Below, one piece after another: positions 12,736 to 23,959 of a stretch of 64,000 nt of DNA. Each line of letters opens with the position of its first letter. Position 1 is the stretch's first letter. The DNA comes from Loxodes magnus (Eukaryota; Ciliophora; Karyorelictea; Loxodida; Loxodidae), in NCBI GenBank assembly GCA_946699065.1, contig CAMPDV010000204.1, positions 248,001-312,000 of the forward strand, given 5' to 3'. Below the pieces are notes generated by a model. The model did not search any database. It worked only from the letters and a program-made list of their open reading frames with translations, and was not told the DNA's origin. The position numbers and the translations under genes were made by a program.

Positions 12736-14082
12736 TTTTAATATAATTTGTATTAGCAATCTCATCGCGATAAAATTTTTCTTTGTATGTGCGTAAATAA
12801 AGATTTGTTTTAAAAATCTTTTTAAATGAAATAAAAAATTAGAAATAAAATGTTTTTAAGATAAAATCTTTATTAAATTTTCTACTTTATTTTCATCAAA
12901 ATTTTTTTTAATTTATAAGTAAAATTTTGTTATTATTTTTTAATTTAACTCAATATCAAGTTACTAAAGTTTTATTTGAAATCTTTCATTCAGCATTAAG
13001 CTTTTAAATATTTTGCAGAACAAATTTAGATTTTTAATCTTTTTCAAGAAGAGCTGTTTACATATTCATTAAAAATGAAAGAATGTTCTTAATATTTGAA
13101 TTTCTTCTTTCTTATCTTTGTAAGTTTTAACTATTTGTTTATGATTATCTCGAAATTATAACTAAAGAATATAAAAAGTAGTTAATCATGAGGTTTTAAA
13201 ACTGTTTTAGCGTTTATTCATTACGTTTAGAGCGGTTTAATTAAAATTATAAATAAAAATTTTTTATGATCTTTATGCAAAATTTAAAAGACTTGTAAAG
13301 AAAAAAATTATTTTTCTTATTTAAAAAAATTTATAAGTTTTGATTGAGTTATCTAATACATAATAAGTATTCAAAACTCGTTGCATTATTTTCTATTATA
13401 TATACAATTTTATAATTTTTAGCATGCTTTGTAATCTTTTAGTTTTCTGAATTAAGATTTATATGTAGTATAAATCTTAAAAACTATTTAGATGTAATTG
13501 CTTTTGGAAAGATTTTTAAATAATGATTTTAATTTTTACAGAATATGTTGAGCTAATATTTTTATACGATTAAATTTATATCTTATGACTTTTTAAATAA
13601 AAAATTAGAAATAAAATGTTTTTAAGATAAAATCTTGATAAAACTTTCTATTTTATTTCCATCCTAAATTTTTTTAATTTATAAGTAAAATTTTATTATT
13701 ATTATTTAATTTAACTCAAGTTACTAAAGTTTTTTTTCAATATCTACATAATTAAGCTTTTAAATATTTTGTAGAACAAATTATCGATTTTAAATCTTTT
13801 TCAAGAAAAGCTGCTTACAATTTCTTAAAAATGAAAGAATAAAATATGAAATTTTTATTTCTTATCTTTATTTTAACAATTTTTATCTAAAAATTATAAC
13901 TAAAGAATATAAAAAGTAGTTTATCATGAGGTTTGAAGATCGTTTTAGTGTTTATTCTTACGTTTAGAGGGTTTAATTAAAATTATATATAAAAATTTTT
14001 ATGATCTTTATTTAAATTTTTTAATAAGATATTTTCTTGAAAATTTATTTTATTTATTTTTGCTTTTAATTAACTATTTTTA
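12736..14082 (+). repeat. LINE L2 3' region with two tandem modules
   Basis: T-rich sequence holding two diverged copies of one module. Each begins near AAATTAGAAATAAAATG (12833 and 13603) and includes the TTTACGTTTAGA block. The first module matches L3 at 36046-36570 and the second matches 40605-41040. No coding motif was seen. Confidence 0.6.
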
Positions 14083-14373
14083 AGCTGTGCTACCTGTGCA
14101 AATCAAAATTCCACACATACAAGAGATGCAAGATATATTTGGATAAACAGAGAAGAAACAGTGAAGAGATTTGGAGAGAACTTTCAAGAATTTATGTAGA
14201 CAAGGATGGAAGAATATTTAGAAGGAGGCTTTTTCAAGGGAGTGCCAGAACTCCAAAAAAACTGGGAGTCCCGAACTTTTATTTTAAACCTCAAGGAACG
14301 AACTCTGGAGGTATGTATTGAAGGGGTTTAAAATCCCTGGAGATACGAACACTTTAATTTAGTATATTAAATA
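14083..14373. mobile_element. Short insertion (family E) with 15-bp target-site duplication
   Basis: A 291-bp insertion flanked by perfect 15-bp direct repeats AATTAACTATTTTTA (14068-14082 and 14374-14388). The homologous L3 sequence near 36645 has the target once and no insert, so this is a filled/empty site pair. The insert has higher G+C than its setting and contains GGGGTTTAAAATCCC near its 3' end. The 15-bp duplication fits target-primed reverse transcription. An apparent 60-aa frame inside it has no family match that I recognise and is probably a shadow. Confidence 0.8.
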
Positions 14374-14575
14374 AATTAACTATTTTTATTTATATTCTAT
14401 TTTTTATTTATTTGTTTTTTCTTCTTTTTACCATTTATTAACATTCTACTAACTATTATGAATTTTGTTTTTTCACATCATTTTTCTCGTTTTTTATTGC
14501 AATAACACACATTTCTTCTAATTAAAAAATAATAACTCTTAATGAAAACTTGATAGAAGTTCTTAATTAATTAAA

Positions 14576-14924
14576 ATTTAATATGTTTTTACCATATTTC
14601 ATATAGGTAATAAAAAATGTTTTGCAACTTCCATTTAAGCAATCTTGATTCAATTTACTATAATCTTTTTTTTTCGCTTGCTCACTAACAAAATTGTTCC
14701 AATATCTCTTACACTTGTTCATCATTTTGATCTAAAATTTAATTTCTTCAGCGAAGCAACTTTGAATAAAGTATTTAATCCTTTAGTCAATTTATTAAAG
14801 TTATTTTCGAGTATGGAATTTAAGATTAATGTAATATTGGTTGTAAGTTATAAGTTTAAGTGAATCGTAATTCCTGAAATCTTTAAATTCTTCTATTAAA
14901 TCTTGCAGAACTTCACATTAAGAA
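14576..14924. other. A+T-rich spacer
   Basis: Lies between the end of the L2 repeat and the start of the duplicated minus-strand LINE block. No motif was recognised. A short + strand frame here is not supported by anything. Confidence 0.4.
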
Positions 14925-16260
14925 ATATGTTAATAGGTATCTTATTCTCCGCAAATATAAATTTCAGAGTGTTTTATTTAATAATGTCTTTATTTCAAAT
15001 CATACAAAAAATTGTAACTAAAAGTCCTTAATTTGTAAATTGATACTATTTCTCGAATCATTGTCTTGCTTAATATCGTGTAAGTATAATTGGAAAATTC
15101 TGTTAATCAATGTTATTATCTTAGTAATCAAAATAAATGCATGTAGTAGGCATCGCACTCATCCTTTCTATTGTATCTTAATAAGACATTTATTCTAATT
15201 TATTTCCAATTTTGTTTAAATATTATTTGCTGTTAGTAGCATCTTAAAGGTCTATTTGAAAATGTTAAGTCATATATTTTAGATTCTTGAAATATTTAAG
15301 GTTATTGCTCTTTGCTTTGTTAAAAAGAAATGCTTCATCAGAGTTGAAATCCGTTTAAGATTCAGTGTAAAGTTTTATATAGAATTTGAAGAACCTCATT
15401 GTAATGTAATATTCTAAAGGTAGCCAATTCAAGTCAATAAAGCAAGATTCCATAAAAGTTGAATTAGAGCTTTGTAAAGTACATCTTGCTACTTTTCTTC
15501 AGCTAGTGGTTATATCATGTTTTATTTTTTTATACCCGAAGAATAGCCCAAGGAATTACTTCTGACCCATACTTTACCTTCGGTAGCATAAATGTTCGAA
15601 AAATCTATTTAATGTTCTAAGGAGTAAAAATTTGATATTTAGATAATTTTTAAATAGACCCACTCACATATTTTTTGTAGACCATTGAAACTTCTTAATA
15701 ATGAGCTTTATAGTTTTAATTTTCATTAATAACATATCCTAGAAGGAGACAAATTGTGATATTTAAATTTGTTAAATACTTTTAAAGCAGATATATTCAC
15801 ATTTTTCAGCGTTTATTGTCAATTTAACTAAACCAAATGCTTCGCATGTGGCCTAAATTAATTAATTTATATTATCTTCATTAGATAGCAATAATAAGTC
15901 CTCTGCCCAAGCTTTGGAAACAAATAAACGTCCAGAAATTTTAAAACCAAGTTGCTTTTAAAATTTTTCCAAATATCTAATTATGATGCCAGAGAAGATA
16001 ATGGCGAGAACTGAACACGAGAACTTCCTTGTAAACCATCATTGGTATAATTCAAATTTCTCAATAATGTTCCATCCAAAAGAAATCTAACGTTTAGATG
16101 TGAATAAAATGAATCAAGACAATTTATTAGAGCAAGAGGGAACTTAATTCTACGTAAATGTCCAAATAGCAAATCCCTATTAATGGTATCAAACGTTTTT
16201 TCTAATAGAAATTCTTTTAATGACAGATTAATGCTTATAAAAGATAGTTATTTAGAGAAA
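14925..16260 (-). pseudogene. LINE Lm copy 1: reverse transcriptase on minus strand
   Basis: Read on the minus strand: LSLKEFLLEKTFDTINRDL (motif A), GHLRRIKFPLALINCLDSF, then GLQGSS (motif B, frameshifted just after in this copy), then A-W-A-E-D-L-L-L-L-S at about 15898-15912 in the place of (F/Y)xDD. Copy 2 has W-A-D-D here, so one catalytic Asp became Glu in this copy. KLTINAEKCEYICF and a Y-A-T-E-G-K-V-W segment follow in the C-terminal part. It is the closest relative of L1 by motif wording. Frameshifts and the lost Asp make it inactive. It belongs to a block duplicated at 24897-27345. Confidence 0.85.
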
Positions 16261-16885
16261 GTAATAAAGATCAAAAATAAAGAGTAAACAAAATCCTTAA
16301 AAAAAAAATAAAATGTTATGCTTCTTACAAAAAGTTTTTTATAAACAGTATCCATCTTAATCTATTTCGTTAAGTAATAATGCTTTAGAACTAAAATTTA
16401 TTCAATAGGATATTTTTTTGCTTTTGATAACGTTAAGATTTTAAAGGAAAAATTGCTTGCTTTTTTTCTCTTTCATAAGAATGAAATCTGAAATAATTAC
16501 TCAGTAAAGATCAGAATTGACCAGATATGAAGAAAATTCAATCATTTTGTAGAACTGACAGTAAATATTTCCTTTAAAATATGTCTATTATTGATCCTTT
16601 TTGCTTAAAGACTAAGAATGTATCAGAAAAATTTTTTCTTACATGAGTGAAAAAACAATTCTGATTACAAAAGATTTGAAAATAATAAATATATTGCTGA
16701 TGCATCAAACGAAAGCCATATCAAGAAAATTTATAATTATAATTTTTGTTTGTTTATTTATTTATATTGCTTAAAGCATGACTTATTTTAACAGGAAATT
16801 AATACAGTGAGAGTATGCTCAGCAAAGAAGAAATTATAATATATTTGGAATGTGGCTTGACTGAAGCAAGATTCTTTTAAATAAA
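16261..16885 (-). pseudogene. LINE Lm copy 1: upstream part, poorly readable
   Basis: Shared with 26231-26845 and on the expected 5' side of the minus-strand reverse transcriptase, so it probably derives from the same ORF2. I could not identify the endonuclease or the N-W-R-P-I-S block in it. Readable pieces are short. Confidence 0.4.
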
Positions 16886-17238
16886 TAAATTTAATTATAG
16901 AGCGCGTAGCACTCTCGTTGGTGCGCAGCTCTTTAAAAAAAATGTTTCATACTGACAAGAATGTTTCTTACTGATAAAATTATCAGATAGTGATAAACCT
17001 TGTTCAATACTGGTATAATTATTCAGTACTGATAAAAATGTTCAATACTGATATAATTTTAGAATACTCGTAATCTTTAATACTTGCTGGAGGTCCAAGG
17101 TCATGGCAGGATTGTGTCTCATTGCATCACCAAAGCAGAGGACGACATGTGTCAATTATGGGTACTTAACTTCCCCAACCTCTGATGAAAATGACCTTGT
17201 TGTTCACCTTCGAACAACTATGGCGGTTTTTAAAAAAA
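16886..17238 (-). mobile_element. SINE-like family B, copy 1
   Basis: Minus orientation. The 3' hairpin (16899-16932) has arms AGAGC/GCTCT, GCG/CGC and CAC/GTG with bulges TAG and A. Going 5' there is a block of about six degenerate repeats of the type TATCAGTATTGAACA (about 16945-17060). A G+C-richer head follows, containing the complement of ATCAGAGGTTGGGGAAG. The duplicated block at 24.9-27.3 kb lacks this element, so it is an insertion after the duplication or a loss from the other copy. It matches 51570-52040 in opposite orientation. Confidence 0.75.
16899..16932 (-). other. SINE 3' hairpin, best example
   Basis: An 11-bp interrupted stem: AGAGC, GCG, (TAG bulge), CAC, an 8-base loop, GTG, CGC, (A bulge), GCTCT. 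Equivalent hairpins end families A, B and C at 8779, 17666, 19328, 23482, 27297, 27628, 37057, 40044, 51998 and 53138, all followed on their 3' side by an A+T-rich tail often of TTTA units. Confidence 0.7.
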
Positions 17239-17395
17239 AAAGATTAACGCATTACCACTAGATATGTAGAAAAGAAGATGGTCCTGAAGAAGACTGGAAA
17301 TGGAATATTTCACGAAACTAATAAACTTTACAGTGATGATCTGATTGAGAAGTAGAATAACTTCAGTTCATTTATATATTATTATATATTTTGGA
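17239..17395. repeat. Shared segment between LINE Lm block and SINE A
   Basis: Nearly identical to 26860-27016, including GAAGATGGTCCTGAAGAAG. Part of the segmental duplication. Its coding status is unknown. Confidence 0.6.
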
Positions 17396-17710
17396 TAGGG
17401 AGAAGCAATCCTCCAACTGAGATTAACTTAATATATAGTACCAGGAAGTAATTCAGGAGCGACAAACTGAGCAAGAATCTAGGTAGGAGACAAGAGGAAA
17501 AAACTTGAGGCATTGAGTAACGGTTGTTGAAAGATGCATGTCAATTAGGTCTCTTGGAGCACACTCCGACCATGTCCTAATAGAAGACAGAATTTCCAAA
17601 AGAATGAAGTACTGGAGGAAACTTCCAAGTTGAAATTTTATTAACTTTAAATAAAATTAATTTAAAGAGCTGCGCACCATGGAGAGTGCTACGCACCCTA
17701 TAATCTCATT
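17396..17710 (+). mobile_element. SINE-like family A, copy 1
   Basis: About 315 bp. It starts with the head ATAGGGAGAAGCAATCCTCC, contains the central block GGCATTGAGTAACG and the block ACTCCGACCATGTCC, and ends in the shared hairpin at 17666-17700. The same insertion exists at 27017-27340, so it was present before the block duplicated. No polymerase III boxes are convincing. Confidence 0.75.
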
Positions 17711-19055
17711 AATTATTTATCAATTTTGCAATAAATATAAAAACAACTATATAAATACATGTAAAATCCCATTAGAAAAGAAATAGTGTAAATTAATTTG
17801 CAAGCACCAAAGAAAAAACTACATCTGTAGTAGAACTTCAAGAACATCTATAGACAAAACATGATAATTCTTAAGAAGATTTGAAAAGTTCTTACTACCT
17901 TTTATCCAACATATAATGAAAACTAAGAAAGAAGAATCTCGCATATAAAGTGATTAATTTAGAAAGTGAATTTGTTTTAAACAATGGAATCTGAGTATCT
18001 GCTCGCTAATAGCGATTAATTTAACATTATATTTTCCAAAAAAGCTTTTAATTTGAATTAGTTAATTTTATTTTAAATTATAGAAATTAATCGTTAAAAC
18101 CTTAAAAATACACTTATTAATTATTATTTTAAAGTATAATTCCCAATTGCTCTGCTAAATTAAACTGATATGGATTTTAAATTCTCTTTTCGGGATGCTT
18201 TTTAAGCTTTAAATAAATTGTTCTTTTAATTTCAATAAGCAGAAATAATTTCTCTTGTAAAAAAAAATAAGGGTATCATAAAAAAATAATAATTTCCTTT
18301 TTAGATTAATAATATTTTAATGCGTAGCAATCATACTTATTTCGAAATTTTTCTTAACAATCAAGAATTTATGCAAATAGTAAACCTTTTTCAGCCATTC
18401 CTTGCTTTATAATTTTACATTATTTTATTTATTAGTTAGTAAAATATTAATAATCTAAGAAATTTTTTTCAAACACCATCCCCTTTTATTACATTTGAAT
18501 TAGCATAACTTCCAATGTAATATATGGATATAAAATAGAGTATCTAAATATATCTTTTTTAAAGATGATAGTTGATATCTGCAAAATAATGCGCAAGATA
18601 TTATTCTAATAATCAAACTTATATAAACTAATTTTTTATTTACTATATTTAATATATATCATTTAAAATAATTTATCTATCTGGAATAAACTTTTTTATA
18701 TTAGCGATTATTAATGATTATCTTATTATTATAGCAAATAAAAAAATGATATCGAGGATTATAAAAATGATTTTTATTAATTTCTAAGAAGTAGATGCGC
18801 ATGAAAATTTTATAATCTTAGAAATGTAAAATAATCAGATGGTTGGTATGTATTAATTGTAACTCAAACTCTAAATTAAAACCTATAAAATTAATTAATT
18901 AATGATTGTATTAAGAGGTTTCTGAATGTACTAAAACTTATTGGTAAGTTTTGACAAAACAATTTAAATATCATTAATACAATATAGACTAATTTATTAT
19001 TGTGATGTCATCTTTATTTGGTTTGCCACAAATTAATATATTGTATATAATTTAA
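17711..19055. other. A+T-rich sequence with one LINE-associated fragment
   Basis: Mostly featureless. The part 17880-18060 aligns with 31220-31430 (shared ACTACCTTTT, an ACATAT block, the AGCTTTTAATTT end), so both are remnants of one dispersed element whose identity I could not establish. The rest (18060-19055) shows nothing. Confidence 0.45.
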
Positions 19056-19059
19056 ATAG

Positions 19060-19372
19060 AGAGGAGAAATCTTTCCAATATGATTGATTTTGACTCTGGT
19101 ACCAGGAAACACTCCATGTGAAGAATGGAAAAAGAATCTCGGCAGGAGACAAGCGAGATAAGGCTGAGGCATCAAATAACGTTTTGCTGAATGATGCTAG
19201 ATACTAAGATTTCTTAGGGTAACACTCCGACACTGACTCTATAGAAGTCAGGATATTCCAAGGAATGCTAACACTGGATAAAACTGTAATGTAGAATCTT
19301 TTTTAAAATTTAAAAATATTTAATTCAAGAGCTGCACACTTTTGTGGAACTATGCTCTCTATAATATTAGTT
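19060..19372 (+). mobile_element. SINE-like family A, copy 2
   Basis: Diverged copy with head GAGGAGAAATCTTTCC, then CTCTGGTACCAGGAA, GGCTGAGGCATCAAATAACG, and a worn 3' hairpin at 19328-19360. Followed by an A+T-rich tail. Confidence 0.7.
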
Positions 19373-19599
19373 ATTTTTAAAAAAGTGTTAACATCAAATT
19401 TCTTTAGTCGCACTGTCATGAATCTTTAAAATTTTAAGATTAATCTTCCTAATTTTTCTGATAATTTAGATTTCATTCATTATCTATTTAATTGACTGCT
19501 TATTAGTTATAATGAGCTTAATTGTTCAGTTAAAGTTTTTTTTCCGATAAAACAAGCCTTCACTTATATAGTATATTTTAAATATATATTTCTATTTAT

Positions 19600-20040
19600 T
19601 TTATATTATTTTCTTTTTATTAAATTTTTAGCAGTTCTTTGCATTATGTTCTGACTGTTTGCAATACCAACATATACTACTTTCTGATATGGAACCCCTT
19701 ATGCTATCGGTTGTTGTTCTATATCCATTGGATAGCTGAGCTATTATAGTTTTTCTGGTTTAGAGTTTCTAGAGCTTTACATTTTCTTTACGATCTATCC
19801 TGTCTATTAGATTCTTCCTTAAATTTACAGGAACAGGTTTAAGTATATTTCCTATCTTAAAATTGAGTTTTCAGATTTTAGAATTTCCATAGTGTTGGTT
19901 AGTTATTAAATTCCTTCATAAAACTCAGTAATTGCCTTTATCAAATTTTGATTCTCCATCTAAAGAAGGTAGAGAATTTAGTTTCATCCTACTAAGAATA
20001 GGTTTTGTTGGAGAGATCTGTTTATTTTAAGGCACTATTT
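19600..20040 (-). pseudogene. ORF1/gag-like fragment with intact CCHC knuckle (G0)
   Basis: On the minus strand, positions 19672 down to 19631 encode C-W-Y-C-K-Q-S-E-H-N-A-K-N-C, an exact CX2CX4HX4C nucleic-acid-binding zinc knuckle, followed by QKF as in G2. Upstream (19700-20040) is a basic, Asn/Lys-rich segment with RKNLIDRIDRKENVK. Retroelement ORF1 and gag proteins carry this knuckle to coat element RNA. No coiled coil could be read in full. The start codon is not determined and neighbouring sequence is on the opposite strand, so this is probably a 5'-truncated copy. Confidence 0.6.
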
Positions 20041-20059
20041 TGTATAATATCTTAATCTT

Positions 20060-20570
20060 ACAAGAAAAGATCAAGAGATTTAAGAAGAATAACGCTAAAT
20101 AATTGAAATCTTAATAAGCATGAAGAAATGGATTCAGAAACATTTCACAGAAGAAGATTTAAAAGCATATAATGTTATAAAGCTAAATAGTAAATATATC
20201 AACTAAAGTTTGAAACAGATGGAAAATTGAAAGAACTGAGAAAACAGTTCGGAAATAGCAAATAAGACGAAACGTAAGATTTTGAAGTGATAGAAGGAAA
20301 ATAAAAAAATAAGGTTTGAAAAAAGCATAAATATGAGAGAAAAGTTGCTTCTATTGCAATTCATAAAACTACAAAAATATCAGAAGCTTCAAATATTAAC
20401 TATAATTACTAATCAAAGGATAAGAAAAAGTAATAAAAATTAAAGAAAAAATATAAGAAGTAATATGAGAAATTAGAATGTAACTAGGATAAGTATTAAG
20501 GAAAAAACATAGTAATTCTGTAAAATAGAACAGAAAACAAGGGAATTAGTCAATGATAAATTTTTTTTAT
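20060..20570 (+). pseudogene. ORF1-like relic with degenerate knuckle (G7)
   Basis: Purine-rich + strand. Near 20340 it reads K-S-C-F-Y-C-N-S-Q-N-Y-K-N-I, which aligns with the CCHC knuckle of G1 and G2 but has lost the His and last Cys. Upstream is a charged helical region and downstream a Lys/Gln-rich tail. Head-to-head with G0 on the other strand. Decayed. Confidence 0.4.
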
Positions 20571-20911
20571 ATAACTCCGAAAAACTTTGTAAGTTGATGG
20601 AAGAGTTTGAAATATATCTGAATGCATCAATTTAAATTTATCTATTATATTTAATAATAAAATTAATCTTTAGTTGAAGAATGGTTAAAATGTTTTGAAA
20701 GTTTAAAGTATCTACATTAATTATTAAATTAAATGTTCGTCTTCCGGCTTAATTGAAGTTTTAAATGTATAAAATCTCAGTAACTAAGTATCTACATATA
20801 TATAATATTAAAATACTTTTATAAAAAATAAAAAAATATATACATATAATGAGTAAATTAATATAAAAAATATTAAGTTTAAAATTATATTAAAATAGTT
20901 TATTTTAGTTT

Positions 20912-22549
20912 TCAAATATTTTTACTCTCCCACTATAAACTCTTCACATCGAATAATGATAATTTTGAACTTTAATCGTAAAAATAAATTTTGTCTTTTA
21001 TGAAAAGTGGAATTGTATGAACATAATTATTTAAGTATTTTTATCCTACTTAAGTTAATTTTCCATTTTCTAAAATGTTTACTTGCGTTAAACTACTTGC
21101 ATTATCAAAAATATAAATTTACTTATTAACAACGACTGAAAGAGTGTAAGAAGCTTGAGGTAATTAAATTTATAGTTTAGATCATCTATCATTATTTATT
21201 TCATATTGCTATATGCTCTAATTCACATTTGAACCATTATGTCCTCCAAAATTATATAAAATATCATTAAATATTACTGCACTACCAAAGTGAGAAGCTT
21301 CTGGTATATCAGCTATTTTTTAGGATTTTAAAGTTTTCAAGTTAAACACTTCGCTTTCCTTTAAATATTAACCATTATAGCCAGATATTATAAGTAGTTA
21401 ATTTCTTTGCTTATCAAATGCTAAACTGTGACCTTTTCTCTAAGTAATCATTTTATGTTCTTAAACTTAATTATCTTTTATTATTGATATTCTATTACTA
21501 TATGTGCTATTTACATATCCTCCTGTAACTACTAAAGTATCTTCAGCTATTTATAATGCTCTATAATAATTTGAAAAACTTTAAGTATTTACTTATATTT
21601 TTTCAGAAGTTCCTTTTTCAACGATATATTTCACTATACTATTTGTATTATCAACTGTAAATAAAAGAGTTTTAAACTCACTTAAATTTCCTTTTTTAAT
21701 TATAGTTTGCAAATCTTCATGGAACTGCTAAACTGCTATCTAGAAATTTATTTATATTTTATTATATTCATTAAACTTTATTTAGTTAATCTATTATATC
21801 TCCTTTTCTTATATTTAATCTTCTCCTCATTTTAAAATATCTAGAAGCTTTTACTAAAGTTCAATTACTTCTATAGGATTATTTGAAACTTGAATATTTT
21901 ATTCTCTTAATTTATTTTAAATTTCTTATCAATTCTAACATCTTTTATCTATATCCTTTAATAATTCATCAGTTAGTTCTTAATATTCCTAGTAATAAAA
22001 GTTTCTTTTATTGTTTATAAGCTCAATAGCTTATTCTGCTTCTTATTAAATAAACTATTTAAATTCCTAATCTTTTATTATGATTTATTATCTTATTTAC
22101 TAAATTTATTAACAGTTACTCTATATTATATTTTACTTCTCTTTTATATTTTAGATATATTAAGGAATTTAAGTTTTAAGTTCTTATTAAGCTTCAAATA
22201 TTTCTTTAACTTTATGATTTGTATGATAATTAGTTTCAATGCATTTCTAACATAAAAGGTATGAATCATCAAAGCAATAACAAGTGATTTACCTTGAATG
22301 GGTTTTGCAATTACTTAATGCATTTTATTTCATTCTAAATAATAAGTCATAATTAACTTCAAGATCAAAAGGATCATCTAAAGTTTACTGACCACAGTTT
22401 TATACATGACAAGTAATTTTTTGTTATTTTTAAAACAATTCAAAGCAACATTTTTTACACAAGTTATGTCTACATTGAAGAATTTAAGGTACATTAGCCT
22501 TTGAGTTGAACTAGATATTGCATTTAGGACAGTTAAATTCTGACTAAAT
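20912..22549 (-). CDS. Kelch K2: RING/B-box/Kelch copy without ATG
   Basis: Exactly the same length as K1 (546 codons including the stop) and in frame throughout, with the same RING, B-box, coiled-coil and Kelch layout. Kelch Trp 456 is TGA (21182-21184), and the terminal TGA is at 20912-20914. The codon at the K1 start position is ATT (22547-22549) instead of ATG, so translation would need another start, or this copy is recently silenced. It lies in the K1/K2 segmental duplication (about 6210-9093 against 20900-23872). A conserved frame with a broken start fits a young pseudogene; use of a non-ATG start cannot be excluded. Confidence 0.75.
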
Positions 22550-22614
22550 TATTTTTTTTATTTTACTTTTATATAAAAATAATAAATTCTATAATAACTT
22601 ATAATTTAGTTTTA

Positions 22615-22631
22615 TTTTCGCTCAAAGAAAA
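22615..22631 (-). promoter_or_regulatory. Conserved upstream motif, K2 copy
   Basis: The + strand reads TTTTCGCTCAAAGAAAA, as before K1 and at the same distance. Because K1 and K2 are recent duplicates, this adds less evidence than the K4 copy. Confidence 0.4.
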
Positions 22632-23474
22632 GGTAAATAAAAGTTAAATCATAAATATACATTTCTTTTATATATCTTAAATAATAAATCTTATATTAAA
22701 TCATCTGACATAACAACTTTATTATCTACGCTATTAAATATTTAAATTTAGTAAGATTTAATTAAAAAATTAAAAAATCTAGGATGAAATTGTAATATCT
22801 AAATTGAACGATATTAAGATGATCGCTAAATTTAACTTTTGAAAGATTATTCAAAAATTATTAAATAAATTATGAAAATATCCAATAAAACTAGATTTAA
22901 AATAGAAAATTAATATACCTAAATACTAATGTGAATCTTTTAGAATAATTCCTAATCTATAAAATATCTAAAAATACCAAAAAAATAATTTATAAATATT
23001 ACATTTGAACATTTAAGATTTTAAGAGCTAAAATTGTTATAAAATATTTAAATATGTGAAAATATTTAGAAATTAAAATGGAAAAAAGTTATTAAAATAT
23101 ACTCTGTTAAAATTATAAATATGAGGAAAAGTGTTTTGAGTTTGAATAAAATTTAAATATGCAACAATATATATAATATATATAATATAATAAATAGAAA
23201 ATAAACTAAAAAAGGTAATTTTTTACAATAATCATCTTTGCAGATTTAATGGTTAAGATTATTTTTCTTTTTTTTCGAAAAATAAGATTATATTATATAT
23301 AAATTATAAGTGTATTTAAAAATTAATTTAATTTCAAATATATATTGTAATAATTATTTAAAATTTAAAGATTATTTAATTACATTTATCTTTTTAGATG
23401 CTTTAATTTTTCTTACTTATTAAATTAAGTTATACGATATTCAAATTTATTAAGTTATCTTAAATAAATAAAGA
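22632..23474. repeat. A+T-rich 5' flank of K2
   Basis: Counterpart of 7950-8771. No gene was recognised. Confidence 0.65.
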
Positions 23475-23872
23475 TGATTATAGAACGCGTAGTACCTCAT
23501 TGGCGCGCAGCTCTTTCAATATTAATATTTAATATTAAGAAAATGTTCTCATGCTTCTTGTTAAAATTCTAAAAGGGCAATTAGTCACATCAGCTTATTC
23601 AAATTAAAATCTACTTATTAAAGATTATTGTCGAATCTTGAATCAAATGCTCCAGTCTTCTCGAATAAGATTCAAATAAGAATTAGTTATTAAGTCATTA
23701 ATTAGAAGGTTCATCAGTCAAACTTCATACTACTAGAGAGAATCCTCGGGCAAGCTAGGCTTGTCTTTTACGAGCTTATCATGTGGTGGCATCTAGTGCA
23801 AGATTACTAGCAATGCAATATAAACTTCACCCGACTACCTACTAACTCTCCTGACCACAGCCAACATCCACT
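23475..23872 (-). mobile_element. SINE-like family C, copy 2 (longest)
   Basis: Minus orientation, with the 3' hairpin at 23482-23514 and the 5' head near 23870. It retains the internal segment 23709-23788 (containing CTCGGGCAAGCTAGGC) that copy 1 has lost. That segment is also present in copy 3 at 52.4 kb in worn form, so the loss is derived in copy 1. Confidence 0.65.
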
Positions 23873-23959
23873 TTATTATATAATATTTAATAAATAGTTC
23901 TATTGTAAAAAGGCTCACAATTAGTTTAGCTCAGTATATTCTTTATATAGATTATTTTG

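Larger units (their letters stand above)
9571..14575 (+). mobile_element. LINE L2, long copy
   Basis: Inferred extent of one non-LTR element. The 5' border follows homology to 39751-40020, which continues to about 10150. The reverse transcriptase follows at about 11200-12735, then a T-rich 3' region to about 14575. The part 10922-13260 is nearly identical to 34212-36570 (L3), and the last part matches 36570-36830. Two partly similar 3' modules (12825-13260 and 13465-14040) lie in tandem. A 291-bp insertion at 14083-14373 interrupts the 3' region. The exact ends are uncertain. Confidence 0.6.

Noticed and set aside
14139-14321. 60-aa frame inside the family-E insertion
   Set aside because: It begins and ends inside a 291-bp non-autonomous element. 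No second copy to test frame conservation and no domain.
14310-14335. tRNA T-arm in GGGGTTTAAAATCCC
   Set aside because: The stem-loop resembles a T-arm but lacks the TTCGA loop core, and no D-arm or acceptor stem can be placed around it.
16899-16932. tRNA D-arm or SINE A-box in the hairpin (TAGC...GTTGG)
   Set aside because: The resemblance is short, the hairpin is at the 3' end rather than the 5' end of the element, and no B box lies at a suitable distance.
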